Both the position numbers and the translations under genes were made by a program. Of a stretch of DNA of 43,016 nucleotides, positions 23,905 to 33,197 are shown one piece after another. Every line of letters starts with the position of its first letter. Within the stretch, counting starts at the first letter, position 1. Origin of the DNA: JBBSGD01 sp038254435 (GTDB taxonomy: Bacteria > Actinomycetota > CADDZG01 > WHSQ01); contig JBBSGD010000015.1 of NCBI GenBank assembly GCA_038254435.1, positions 1 through 43,016 on the forward strand, written 5' to 3'. The notes beneath the pieces were generated by a model. It made no database searches. It saw only the letters and a program-made list of their open reading frames with translations, and had not been told where the DNA came from.

Positions 23905-24079
23905 ATCTAGCCACAGGTGGCCACAACCGTCAAGGGTCGCTCCGGGTGGTCGCTCCGGGCGTAGACCAACCAACAGTTGCGCCCGGTCGGCGGAGTATCT
24001 GCCCTCATTCTCCTTTGTCTCCCGCACGCCATAGCTGCGGACGATCTTCACAAGGTTGCTCACGAACGTCTCGTCCTCC

Positions 24080-24958
24080 TCACTCAGAGTGAAGATGTTG
24101 GCCGTAAGCCCCACTCCCTGATTTCCCGGGATCGGTGACGAGGGCGTCGAACACCCGCCGCCGCCTGACTCCCAACTCCCCGGCAACCAGCCCAATGGCC
24201 TCCTTGCGATCCACGCCCTCATCAACCAAACGGCGGACGTGCCGCGCCAGCTCGTGCGCGGGGGGCTCGGGCTCGCTCTTACCCGCCGACCCGTCGATTA
24301 CCACGACTATCTCCCCGCGCGGCGGGTCCGACCGCACGCCCTCAAGCAGCTCGACCAGCGAGCCGCGCCTGACCTCCTCGTGCAGCTTGGTGAGCTCCCG
24401 AGCCAGCACCGCACTCCGAGGGCCGAGCCGGCCGGCGAGGTCGCTAAGGCAATCCTCGATGCGGTGCGGCGACTCGTAGAGCACTATTGTGCGCGGCTCG
24501 TCGACCAGCTCCTCGATCCGCCGCCTCCTCTGTCCGCCCTTGCGAGGAAGGAAGCCCTCGAAAACGAAGCGAGCGGGTGTGAGCCCGGAGATTGCCAGGG
24601 CGCTTACCGCTGCCGACGGTCCCGGGACGATCTCGACGGGCAGGCCCTTATCGATGCAGGCACGCACGAGCCCGTAGCCGGGATCGGACAGCCCGGGCAT
24701 ACCCGCGTCGGACACGAGCACCACAGTGCGCCCCTCAGCGACCTGCGCCACGAGACCTGCCAGCGTCCGCCGCTCCGTCCCCTCGTTGTGCACCACGATC
24801 TGGGGGAGTCGAAGTCCGAAGTGGCTGAGCAGCTTCCTGCTGCGGGCGGGGTTCTCGCACGCGAGCACGTCTGCTTCTGCCAGCACGCGCTGCCCGCGCT
24901 CCGAGAAGTCCTCGAGGTTGCCGATCGGGGTGGCGCAAAGAACCAGCTTGCCGGGCAC
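24080..24958 (-). CDS. rsmI: 16S rRNA 2'-O-methyltransferase RsmI
   Basis: This 292-residue tetrapyrrole-methylase-fold enzyme methylates the ribose of C1402 in 16S rRNA. Motifs are LCATPIGNLEDFSERG, VVLVSDAGMPGLSDPGY and VPGPSAAVSALAISGL, followed by FLPRKGGQRRRRIEEL and YESPHRI. The C-terminal helical region ends VFDALVT and then a short 17-residue tail. GTG 24958 has a purine-rich AAGGGGGG upstream. It is divergent from pmt, the same pairing as Rv1003/Rv1002c. Confidence 0.95.
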   Translation of the reverse strand: MPGKLVLCATPIGNLEDFSERGQRVLAEADVLACENPARSRKLLSHFGLRLPQIVVHNEGTERRTLAGLVAQVAEGRTVVLVSDAGMPGLSDPGYGLVRACIDKGLPVEIVPGPSAAVSALAISGLTPARFVFEGFLPRKGGQRRRRIEELVDEPRTIVLYESPHRIEDCLSDLAGRLGPRSAVLARELTKLHEEVRRGSLVELLEGVRSDPPRGEIVVVIDGSAGKSEPEPPAHELARHVRRLVDEGVDRKEAIGLVAGELGVRRRRVFDALVTDPGKSGSGAYGQHLHSE

Positions 24959-25088
24959 GTCGCCCCCCTTCTCTTTAGCCTTGTCCCCCGCGCATCATCG
25001 CCCACCGGTGAAGCTCTGGCGCGCGCGTCGCGTGCCGGATCAATCTCGCACTCGCCGCGGGCGTTTGCATGACCGGAGGAGCTACTAA

Positions 25089-26627
25089 ATGTCCCGCCCC
25101 TTCTATGCTGCGCTGACTGTGAGCCTGCCCCGCACCCGCTCGACACGGCGCACGCGCCTGGTGGCGCGGGACTGGGTCGCCCTTTCGGCAGTTACCGTCG
25201 CGGGCCTCTTGACCCGGCTGTGGCACCTTTCGCTGCCCCACGACTTGATCTTCGACGAGACCTACTACGCCAAGGATGGGTGCTGGTACTACTTCTCGTC
25301 GCAGCATCTGTGCGGGGTGGCGGGCGAGCAGACGACCGTTCATCCGCCGCTCGGAAAGTGGCTGATCGGAGCCGGAACCGAGCTCTTCGGTTACGACTCC
25401 TTCGGGTGGCGGCTGGCTCCGCTCGTTGCCGGAGTCGCCTCCGTCGCCCTCCTCTATCTCGTGGCGCACAAGCTTCTGGGCTCGACGTGGGCCGCTGCCG
25501 GAGCGGCGGGGCTGCTCGTGATCGACCCACTGCACTTCGTCCAGTCGCGCGTGGCGATGCTCGACGTCTTCGTGCCGGCGTTCGCCCTCGCGGCGTTCCT
25601 GTTCCTGCTCCTCGACCGCGACCGGATGGCGGCCCGCAGCGAGGGGCAGGGGAAAGGGAGGAGGCTGCGCGGCTGGCGGCTTGCGGCGGGGGTCGCCGCA
25701 GGCGCCGCCACGGCGTGCAAATGGTCGGGCGCGCTCGTGCTCGTTGCCGTCATCTTCCTCACCATTGCCTGGGAGATAGCGGCGCGGCGCGAGGACGGGG
25801 AGGGAAGGGTCTTGACCCGTCTGCTACGCGAGGAAACCGCATCGATCGTTATGTGGCTGGTCGTGGCGCCGGTCGTTGTTTACGCGCTCACCTACATCGG
25901 ACGCCTCGACGGAGGCTGGACCGTGGCCCCGTGGGCCGAGGGCTCCTGGTTGCACGACTTCGCCGGCCGGCAGGCGTACATGTTCGTCGAGCAACGCGAC
26001 CTCAGCGCGACCCACTCCTACGAGTCTCCTGCGTGGTCGTGGCTCCTTCTCAAACGAGCCGTGTCCTACTACTTCAAGACGACGCCGTCGGGCGACTACC
26101 GCGAGGTGCTCGTCACCGGCAGCCCGTTCGTGTGGTGGTCCTCGATCCTGGCCCTCATCTATGTGGGGGTGCGATGGGTGAGGTCCATGAGCTGGCGAGC
26201 CCCGATGGGGACGATCCTCGCCGGCTTTGCCTTCACCTACCTGCCGTGGCTCGTGCTTGCGCGCGGCCGCGACGCAGTGTTCATCTTCTACCTGCTGCCC
26301 TCGATCCCGTTCATGTGCCTTGCGCTTGCGTGGGCAGGGCAGCGTCTCGGGCACTCGTGGGAGGCCCGCACGGCAGTGTCGCTCTTCGCCGCCGGAGCCG
26401 TCGCGATGTTCGTCTTCTACTGGCCGCTTCTGACTGCGGGACCGATCGCCCCTTCGGCCTGGCACCAGCGGCTGTGGGTCTTTGACTCATCGCAGCAATG
26501 CGCAAAGCCGCCCGGGGTAGAAAAAACCACGACGGTGACCGAAACGAAGAACGGCACGCCCAGCTCGCACGAGTCGGTAACCAACACCAACTCCTCTCTG
26601 CCCCCAACGGGTTGGTGCTGGGTGTAG
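25089..26627 (+). CDS. pmt: Dolichyl-phosphate-mannose-protein mannosyltransferase-like (Pmt)
   Basis: This 512-residue integral membrane glycosyltransferase (GT39) is expected to move mannose from polyprenyl phosphate to exported proteins. It has about ten hydrophobic segments. The catalytic acid pair D56-E57 in IFDETYYAKD follows the first segment, and HPPLGKWLIG and a second acidic loop near LDVFVPAF also fit the family. ATG 25089 is preceded by GGAGGAG at a good spacing. The last 45 residues are hydrophilic, rich in Thr and Ser. It ends just before hairpin repeat copy 2. Confidence 0.92.
   Translation: MSRPFYAALTVSLPRTRSTRRTRLVARDWVALSAVTVAGLLTRLWHLSLPHDLIFDETYYAKDGCWYYFSSQHLCGVAGEQTTVHPPLGKWLIGAGTELFGYDSFGWRLAPLVAGVASVALLYLVAHKLLGSTWAAAGAAGLLVIDPLHFVQSRVAMLDVFVPAFALAAFLFLLLDRDRMAARSEGQGKGRRLRGWRLAAGVAAGAATACKWSGALVLVAVIFLTIAWEIAARREDGEGRVLTRLLREETASIVMWLVVAPVVVYALTYIGRLDGGWTVAPWAEGSWLHDFAGRQAYMFVEQRDLSATHSYESPAWSWLLLKRAVSYYFKTTPSGDYREVLVTGSPFVWWSSILALIYVGVRWVRSMSWRAPMGTILAGFAFTYLPWLVLARGRDAVFIFYLLPSIPFMCLALAWAGQRLGHSWEARTAVSLFAAGAVAMFVFYWPLLTAGPIAPSAWHQRLWVFDSSQQCAKPPGVEKTTTVTETKNGTPSSHESVTNTNSSLPPTGWCWV
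26585..26617 (+). other. Inverted repeat within the pmt 3' end
   Basis: CACCAAC (26585-26591) pairs with GTTGGTG (26611-26617) inside the last codons of pmt. No T-run follows. It lies immediately upstream of hairpin repeat copy 2, so the 3' end of the pmt mRNA could fold into two successive stems. Confidence 0.35.
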
Positions 26628-26630
26628 CAC

Positions 26631-26681
26631 CCAACTTTTCTCAAATCCGTACGGAAACCGTCGCTATTCGAGAAAAGTTGC
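26631..26681. repeat. Intergenic hairpin repeat, copy 2
   Basis: An 11-bp perfect inverted repeat (CAACTTTTCTC at 26632-26642 with GAGAAAAGTTG at 26670-26680) extends by three more pairs after one mismatch. The centre contains ACGG-AAA-CCGT, a small inner hairpin. About 35 of 50 positions match copy 1 at 4204-4255 in the same orientation. It fills the gap between the convergent pmt and glycosyltransferase genes. The arms are T-rich then A-rich with no following T-run, so it lacks the form of a typical intrinsic terminator, although its site between convergent genes would suit one. Confidence 0.85.
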
Positions 26682-26690
26682 GGGAGATGG

Positions 26691-27818
26691 TCAGCGAGGC
26701 GGCGCGTGAAGGGTCCTGTAGAGCTCGTCGAGGCGAGTGAGCATGCCCTCGCGCGAGAAGCGGGCTCTATAGTCGTTGAGCGCCTGCGCCCGGTAAACGG
26801 CGGCCCGCTCCTCGTCGAGCACGTCGCGCAGCGCGGCGGCCAGAGACTCCGGGTCCCCGGTACGAGCGAGACGACCCGAGCGTCCGTCGCCGATGAGCTC
26901 GTGCACGCCCCCCACGTCGGTTGACGCCACGGGAACACCGAGAAGGACGGCTTCCTGCGCCGCGAGCGGCACGGCCTCCCAGATGGAGGACAAGCAGAAG
27001 GCGTCGGCGGCGGCCACGTAGTCGGCGGCGTCGGGCCGCCACCCGAGCCATCTGACGCGCTCGGCGATCCCGAGCGCCAGGGCGCTCCGCTCCAGCTCTG
27101 AGCCCAGCCGGCCGTCGCCTACGACCGCCAGCACGACGTCGTCCTCGAGCCGGGCGAGTGCGGCCAGCATGACGTGCAAGGCCTTCTGGGGAACGAGGCG
27201 AGCCACCGTGACGACGAGACGCGCCTTCGGGCCGAGACCCAGCTTCGCCCGCACCTCGGCCCGGCCCCGGCTCACCTCCGGCGCGTCGCCGACCCCCGCG
27301 TGCAGGACCTCGATCTTGGCGGCGCTGCCCGGCGCGAGCCCGAGCAGGTGGTCGGCAATCTGCTCGGAGACCGCGAGCGACCTCGCGCTGAGCCGCACTA
27401 CCAGCGGCTCCAGACGCCGGTAGAGAAGCGCCCCCGCCCGGCCGGAGATCTCACGACGCACGAGGTTGTGGAAGCTGGCGATGACGGGGACACCGGTGCG
27501 GTGCCCGGCCAGGGCGGCGTCTACGCTCGCCCTCAGGCCGTGAGCGTGCACGAGCCCGTAGCGCCCAGTCTCGATGACGTCTGCGAGCCGAGCCACCGCC
27601 GCGGCATGCCCCGCTACGGCACCGCGCGGAATGGGGGCCGCGCTCCACTGCTTGGGCATAGAGGCACGCAGATCTGCAGGCGCGGCGATGTCCACGGTCA
27701 TCTGTTGCCGCCCGTCGAGCCCCTGAATGATCGAGGCGACGTGGCGGCCCACGCCGCCGGTCGACTGGGCCAGGACCTGCAGCACGCGCAGCTCGGACCG
27801 TGCGCGCGGCTCGCTCAC
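26691..27818 (-). CDS. GT4-family glycosyltransferase
   Basis: This protein of about 375 residues has a GT-B fold. The N-terminal domain has VLAQSTGGVGRHVASII and VHAHGLRASVDAA; the C-terminal domain has VTVARLVPQKALHVML, AVVGDGRLGSELE and the donor-binding acid region LSSIWEAVPLAAQEAV. It would transfer a nucleotide-activated sugar to a lipid or polysaccharide; donor and acceptor are unknown. GTG 27818 is taken as the start, with TTG immediately before it as an alternative. It is divergent from the MMPL gene and convergent with pmt. Confidence 0.88.
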   Translation of the reverse strand: MSEPRARSELRVLQVLAQSTGGVGRHVASIIQGLDGRQQMTVDIAAPADLRASMPKQWSAAPIPRGAVAGHAAAVARLADVIETGRYGLVHAHGLRASVDAALAGHRTGVPVIASFHNLVRREISGRAGALLYRRLEPLVVRLSARSLAVSEQIADHLLGLAPGSAAKIEVLHAGVGDAPEVSRGRAEVRAKLGLGPKARLVVTVARLVPQKALHVMLAALARLEDDVVLAVVGDGRLGSELERSALALGIAERVRWLGWRPDAADYVAAADAFCLSSIWEAVPLAAQEAVLLGVPVASTDVGGVHELIGDGRSGRLARTGDPESLAAALRDVLDEERAAVYRAQALNDYRARFSREGMLTRLDELYRTLHAPPR

Positions 27819-28000
27819 CAAAGGAGGGGGCTGGGAGGGCGGGCGCCGGGCCGCGGGCGGAGCATCGCGCTCATGCTATCCACCCGGCCCCTCCCCCCGC
27901 CTCCGGCTCCCGAGCTGCTGCACTCGAAAGCCGCACGCTTGTGTCCTCGAACCCCAAGTTCCCCCTGGCAAATGCCGCAGCAAAGGCCCATATTCAACCT

Positions 28001-30304
28001 ATGGACCCGCACGACACGACGCGCCAGTCGCTCTTTGCGCGCCTCGGTCACCTCATGGTCCGGCGCCGCTACTGGGTGATCGCGGTCTGGATGCTGGCCA
28101 TGGTCGCGGCCCTTGCGCCGCTGAGCGCGCTGAACGGCCGTCTCTCCCAGGGAGGCTTCGAGGTCCCGGGCTCGCAGTCCGACAAAGTCAAGCGGGCAGT
28201 TGCAAGCGGCTTCCCGCGCCAGTTCAACCAGCAGGATCTTCTCGTTCTGCACTCCTCATCCATCACCGCCGACGACGCTGTCTTCCGGGCCGTCGTGGGG
28301 CGCGCGGTGCGGGCGCTGCGCGATGGTCCGGGAGTCGGCGCGGTAACCGATCCCTACTTGCCCGGACGAAGAGCCATCTCGCCCGACGGGCACACCGTCA
28401 CTGTGGTCGTCGGTCTCACCGACGACCAGGACCAGGCCCTGAACCACGCAAACGCGCTCGGCGATCTCGGCGCAAGAGCGGCAGCCGGAAGTCCCGTGGA
28501 CGTTTACCTGACCGGCCCGCCGCCGTTCTACAAGGCGCTCCAAGAAACCGCTACGGCGGACCTCGAGAAAGCCGAGCGGATCGCCCTGCCGATAAGCCTG
28601 GTAATCCTCGTGCTCGCCTTTGGCTCTCTAATCGCCGCGGGCGTGCCCTTGATCCTTGCCCTCTTGGGGCTTGGAGTGTCTTTCGGGATCCTCAGCCTTG
28701 TTGCCGCGCACACCACCGTCAGCATCTTCACGCAGAACGTCGCTTCGATGATCGGACTGGGCGTGGGGATCGACTACTCGCTGTTCATCCTGAGCCGCTA
28801 CCGGGCCCGCCTCGCCGAGGGACGCAGCGTCGAGGATGCAGTCGCCGACGCAATCGCATCCTCGGGCAAGGCGGTCTTCGTTTCCGGTTTGACGGTCGTC
28901 GTCGCCCTGTCGGGAACGCTGCTCGTCAACCTGGCGGCCCTGAGGTCAATGGGCTTCGGCTCGATGATCGCCGTGGCCATCGCAGCCACTTCCGCGCTCA
29001 CCCTTCTTCCCGCCCTTCTGGGGGTTATCGGCACGCGCATCAACTCGCTGCGAGTGCGGCGCACCGGAAAGTCAGAGAACGCCTTCTGGCGCCGATGGGC
29101 GCTCGGTGTCATGCGGCGGCCGTGGACTGCTTTGATCGGCTGCACCGTCGTCATCGCAGCACTGGCCGTTCCCGCGACCAATCTGCGTCTCGGATCCTCA
29201 GGCCCGAGCATCCTCGCCGCTGGCGCGCCGGCGCGTGTTGGAACCGAGCTCGTGACGAAGGCTTTCGGGGCCGGACAAACCGCCCCGATAATCGTGCTCG
29301 TGAGCGATCCTTCCGGCGTCGCCGACCACGGCCTTGCCGGCGTGCATCGCCTTGCTCAAGCGATCGCCAACGAGCCGCTCGTGAGGCGCGTAGACAGCAT
29401 CGCCACGCTCGTCCCCGGCGGTTCGGTAAAGCAGCAGCGCGCCGCCCTTCAGTCCCAGCAAGGAAGGGCCGCGGCGGCTGCGATGGTGTCCGGCCGTGGG
29501 AACCGCACGATCGCGTTGGTGGTCACGCGCGGCGGACCACAAGCCGACGACACGGTGGGTTTCATCGACAAGCTGCGCCGCGAGATTCCCGGATTGCTCC
29601 CGGCGGGAATGAACGCTGTGGTCGGAGGCGAGCCGGGCCTCGAAACCGACATCAATCACGAGATCTCTAATAAGCTGCCGTACGTCGTGGGCCTCGTGCT
29701 GCTCCTTTCCTATTTGATACTCATGCTCTTCTTGCGCAGCGTCTTCCTGCCGCTGAAGGCGATCATCTTGAACCTTGGGTCCGTGCTGGCTGCGTACGGC
29801 GTGCTCGTGCTGGTGTTTCAGGAAGGGCACGGCGCAGGCCTCCTAGGATCATCCGCACAAGGCCACATCGATTCCTTCAACCCCATACTCATGTTCTGCG
29901 TGCTGTTCGGATTGTCGATGGACTACGAGATCTTCTTGCTGGCGCGCATTCGAGAGGAGTACTCGCGTTCGCAAGACAACACGCACGCGGTCGCCTGGGG
30001 CCTCGAGAAGACCGCGGGAATCATCACGAGCGCTGCCGCCATCATGGTCACGGTCTTTGCGGGCTTTGCTCTCACGACTCTCGTGCCGGTGCAGGAGGTT
30101 GGCTTCGGGCTCGCGGTCGCGGTCCTACTGGACGCGACACTCATCAGGGTCGTTCTCGTCCCCGCCGCCATGCGGCTCATGGGGCAGTGGAACTGGTGGC
30201 TGCCCGCGTGGCTCGACAATCTGCTGCCTCACATCTCTCTCGACGCTCCCTCCGCGCCGGACATGAGAGAGCGAGCCGGCGAACCCGCCGGGTCGCGCTC
30301 TTAG
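28001..30304 (+). CDS. MMPL/RND-superfamily transporter
   Basis: This protein of about 767 residues has the duplicated RND layout: one membrane segment, a large extracellular loop, five further segments (with GLGVGIDYSLFILSRYR), then a second segment, loop and five segments (with LFGLSMDYEIFLLARIRE). The Asp-Tyr pairs in GIDYS and SMDYE are the expected proton-relay residues. Actinobacterial MMPL proteins export lipids or hydrophobic compounds; the substrate here is unknown. ATG 28001 follows 182 bp of shared upstream region. The next gene starts 3 bp after the stop. Confidence 0.93.
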   Translation: MDPHDTTRQSLFARLGHLMVRRRYWVIAVWMLAMVAALAPLSALNGRLSQGGFEVPGSQSDKVKRAVASGFPRQFNQQDLLVLHSSSITADDAVFRAVVGRAVRALRDGPGVGAVTDPYLPGRRAISPDGHTVTVVVGLTDDQDQALNHANALGDLGARAAAGSPVDVYLTGPPPFYKALQETATADLEKAERIALPISLVILVLAFGSLIAAGVPLILALLGLGVSFGILSLVAAHTTVSIFTQNVASMIGLGVGIDYSLFILSRYRARLAEGRSVEDAVADAIASSGKAVFVSGLTVVVALSGTLLVNLAALRSMGFGSMIAVAIAATSALTLLPALLGVIGTRINSLRVRRTGKSENAFWRRWALGVMRRPWTALIGCTVVIAALAVPATNLRLGSSGPSILAAGAPARVGTELVTKAFGAGQTAPIIVLVSDPSGVADHGLAGVHRLAQAIANEPLVRRVDSIATLVPGGSVKQQRAALQSQQGRAAAAAMVSGRGNRTIALVVTRGGPQADDTVGFIDKLRREIPGLLPAGMNAVVGGEPGLETDINHEISNKLPYVVGLVLLLSYLILMLFLRSVFLPLKAIILNLGSVLAAYGVLVLVFQEGHGAGLLGSSAQGHIDSFNPILMFCVLFGLSMDYEIFLLARIREEYSRSQDNTHAVAWGLEKTAGIITSAAAIMVTVFAGFALTTLVPVQEVGFGLAVAVLLDATLIRVVLVPAAMRLMGQWNWWLPAWLDNLLPHISLDAPSAPDMRERAGEPAGSRS

Positions 30305-30307
30305 CTC

Positions 30308-32947
30308 GTGGCAGCGCTGCCGGGTGGAACCGTCACCCTGTTGTTCACCGATATAGAGGGGTCGACTACCCTTCTCAACGCTCTCGGCGAAGACTACTCG
30401 GATGTCCTGCTTTTGCATCAGCGCTTGCTGCGCCGGTCATTCGAGGCGCACGGCGGAATCGAAGTCGACACCCAAGGCGACGCTTTCTTTGTGGTCTTCT
30501 CGCGAGTGGCAGACGCTCTTGCCGCGGCGGTGGCCGCGCAGCGGGCGCTCGCAAGCGCACTCTGGCCACAAGGAAAACCAGTGCGGGTGCGCATGGGCCT
30601 GCACACCGGCGAGCCCGTCCTGACCGGGGACCATTACGTTGGCATCGATGTCCATCGCGCGGCGCGCATCTGCGCTTCCGGGCACGGCGGCCAGGTTCTC
30701 TTCTCGCAGACCGTGCGCGAGCTCATCGGAACTCATCTGCCGCCGGGCACCGACGTGGAGGACCTCGGCGAGCACCGGCTCAAGGACCTCCGCCAGCCGG
30801 AGCATGTCTATCAGCTAAGCCTCGAAGGTCACCGATCCGACTGGCCGCCGCTCAGGTCGCTCGACATCCCCACCAACCTGCCGGCACAGCTCACCGCCTT
30901 CGTTGGGCGGCCTCGAGAGTCAAAGGCGCTCGGCGCTCTGCTCACAACCGACGGCATCCACCTCGCCACGCTTACCGGGCCGGGGGGATCGGGTAAGACT
31001 CGCCTCGCAGTAAGAGTCGCGACCGAGATCCTGGAGCAGTTCCCCGACGGCGTCTTCTTCGTCCCCCTCGCTCCGGTGCGCGAGCCCGGTCTGGTGGCTT
31101 CAGCGATTGCCGCTCAGCTCGGACTGCAGGACAGCGGCGAGCTGCCGCTGGGCGACCTCCTCGTCGGGCACCTCCGTCACAAGTCGATGCTGCTGGTGCT
31201 GGACAACTTCGAGCAGATCCTCGATGCGGCCACGCTCGTGTCGCAGCTTGTCACCGCGTGCCCGAAGCTAACGGTGCTGGCAACGAGCAGGGCGCGCTTG
31301 CATCTCAGCGGCGAACACGAGTACCCGGTTCCGCCGCTCGAGGTACCGGACGCGCGCTCGCTGCCGCCGCTTGCCGACCTTGGACAGTACGAGGCAGTGC
31401 GCCTGTTCATTGAGCGGGCTCGAGCAGCGGCGCCGGACTTCGCAATCGACAATGACAACGCGCCGGCAGTGGCTGAGATATGTCAGCGTCTCGACGGGCT
31501 GCCTCTTGCCATCGAGCTTGCCGCCGCCCGCGTCAAGCTGCTTCCTCCACGAGCCATGCTTGGACGTCTTGAGAGCCGGCTCAGCTTGCTCACCGGAGGC
31601 TCGCGCGATGCTCCTGCTCGCCAGCGCACGCTGCGTCACACGCTCGACTGGAGCTACAGTCTCCTCGAAGCTAACGAACAGGTTCTGCTAGCGCGCCTTG
31701 CAATATTCGTCGGTGGCTTCACGTTGTCCGCCGCCGAGACGATCTGCGTCACAAGAGGCGACATCGACGTTTTCGAGCACCTGTCTTCCCTCGTGGACAA
31801 GAGCCTCTTGCGCCAGAGCATGGAGGAGAGCGCGGATGATCCGCGCTTCTCCATGCTCGAAACGGTGCGCGAGTACGCGCTCGAAAGGCTCGAGGACAGC
31901 GGGGAGATCGAGGCGCTGGGCCAGCGCCACGCGCGCTACTTCCTCGAGCTGGCAGAGGCAGCCGATCCGCAGCTGAGAGGACCCGATCAAATCGCCTGGC
32001 TGACGCGGCTCGAGAGCGAGCTCGGCAACCTGCGGGCCGCACTCGGCTGGTCGCTCGGCGATCCCGGCAACGAAGACAGGGTCGAGACCGCTCTCCGCTT
32101 TACCGCAGCCCTCGGCTGGTTCTGGTACACGCACGGGCATTTGCTCGAGGGCTGCAAATGGCTCGAAGAAACACTGGCGCGCAGCCGGGAGCGTTCTGAC
32201 GGTCTGCGAGCACGCCCGCTGCACGTACTGGGAGTGCTCATGGATCAGCGCAACGAGCCTCAGCGGGCCATGGCGTTGTTCGAGGAGAGCTTGTCCCTTC
32301 AGCGCCAGCTAGACAGCAAGCCGCTCATGGCCACATCCCTGAACAGCTACGGAGTCGCCGCCAGGTCGGCCGGCGACTTCTCGTTCGCCAAGAAGCTGTG
32401 GGCGGAGAGCATGGAGCTGCGCCGCGAGCTCGGCGACCGAAACGGCATGTCGACGACCCTCGGCAACCTCGGAGTACTGGCCGTCGACGAAGGGGACGTC
32501 GATGCTGCCGAGTCATACTTGGAGGAGAGCCTGGCGATCGACAGAGAGCACGGGGACGGATGGGGCGAGGCGATCAACCTGTGCAATCTCGCCGTCGTTG
32601 CCCTCGAGCGGGATGATCACGAGCTGGCGAGCAGGCGGGCGCGGCGGGCTCTGGAGCTGCTCCACGACCTCGGGGACAGGGATGCGATAGCCGAGTGTCT
32701 CGAAACGATGACCGGCGTCCTCAATCGCACGGGGGAGCACACGCGGGCGACACGTATGGCGGGGGCGGCCGAGGTGCTGCGCACCTCTATCGGCGCACGC
32801 AGGACCGCGGCCGACGAGCGCCGCTTCGAAGCTTATCTGAAGCCCGCGCGCGAGGCCCTGTCCGATACCCACTTCCAGGCCGCGTGGCTCCAGGGTGGCC
32901 GCATGCCGCTCGAGGCTGTGATCGAAGACGCCCTTGCCACCGGTTAG
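30308..32947 (+). CDS. Adenylate/guanylate cyclase-NB-ARC-TPR regulator
   Basis: This 879-residue multidomain protein starts with a class III cyclase domain (about 1-170) with metal aspartates D15 (FTDIEGST) and D57 (DTQGDAFF). The position of the transition-state Asn reads His (H115 in DVHRAARI), so cyclase activity is uncertain. An NTPase domain follows, with Walker A GPGGSGKT (223-230) and Walker B LLVLDN (about 294-299), then about five TPR-like repeats to the end. There is no LuxR-type DNA-binding tail. The GTG start at 30308 lies 3 bp after the MMPL stop, implying coupling. Confidence 0.92.
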   Translation: MAALPGGTVTLLFTDIEGSTTLLNALGEDYSDVLLLHQRLLRRSFEAHGGIEVDTQGDAFFVVFSRVADALAAAVAAQRALASALWPQGKPVRVRMGLHTGEPVLTGDHYVGIDVHRAARICASGHGGQVLFSQTVRELIGTHLPPGTDVEDLGEHRLKDLRQPEHVYQLSLEGHRSDWPPLRSLDIPTNLPAQLTAFVGRPRESKALGALLTTDGIHLATLTGPGGSGKTRLAVRVATEILEQFPDGVFFVPLAPVREPGLVASAIAAQLGLQDSGELPLGDLLVGHLRHKSMLLVLDNFEQILDAATLVSQLVTACPKLTVLATSRARLHLSGEHEYPVPPLEVPDARSLPPLADLGQYEAVRLFIERARAAAPDFAIDNDNAPAVAEICQRLDGLPLAIELAAARVKLLPPRAMLGRLESRLSLLTGGSRDAPARQRTLRHTLDWSYSLLEANEQVLLARLAIFVGGFTLSAAETICVTRGDIDVFEHLSSLVDKSLLRQSMEESADDPRFSMLETVREYALERLEDSGEIEALGQRHARYFLELAEAADPQLRGPDQIAWLTRLESELGNLRAALGWSLGDPGNEDRVETALRFTAALGWFWYTHGHLLEGCKWLEETLARSRERSDGLRARPLHVLGVLMDQRNEPQRAMALFEESLSLQRQLDSKPLMATSLNSYGVAARSAGDFSFAKKLWAESMELRRELGDRNGMSTTLGNLGVLAVDEGDVDAAESYLEESLAIDREHGDGWGEAINLCNLAVVALERDDHELASRRARRALELLHDLGDRDAIAECLETMTGVLNRTGEHTRATRMAGAAEVLRTSIGARRTAADERRFEAYLKPAREALSDTHFQAAWLQGGRMPLEAVIEDALATG

Positions 32948-33185
32948 CTCCGGCGCCCTCGTGGGAGTTCCTCCGCACGTCTGGAAGCTGCAAACCGATT
33001 TCCGCGCGTGAGATCGAGGCGGTACGGAACGCTTACCACGACGACACCCGGCTCGAAGAGCAAGTGCCTCTTCACGAGCAGTGGCGTCTGCTGATGAAGG
33101 GCTTGAAGGCGCCGCTTCCGCAGTACGAACTCTGGCAAGATCACGGTCACCACACGGTTGTAGCCATCTGGGTTGAACGTGCGCA
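32944..33185 (-). pseudogene. C-terminal remnant of an APC-type permease
   Basis: On the minus strand about 80 residues resemble the cytosolic C-terminus of APC-superfamily permeases: RTFNPDGYNRVVTVILPEFV, then LLVKRHLLFEPGVVVVSVPYRLD. Nothing permease-like remains upstream; beyond about 33185 the frame is antisense to the kdpE remnant. The membrane domain is therefore lost. In intact genomes such permeases often lie next to kdp genes, which supports the reading. Both remnants end at the same junction, at about 33185-33210. Confidence 0.6.
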
Positions 33186-33197
33186 GATAACGAACAA

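Noticed and set aside
27727..29670. Plus-strand frame of 647 codons
   Set aside because: It is a shifted reading of the MMPL gene, rich in Arg and Pro without domains.
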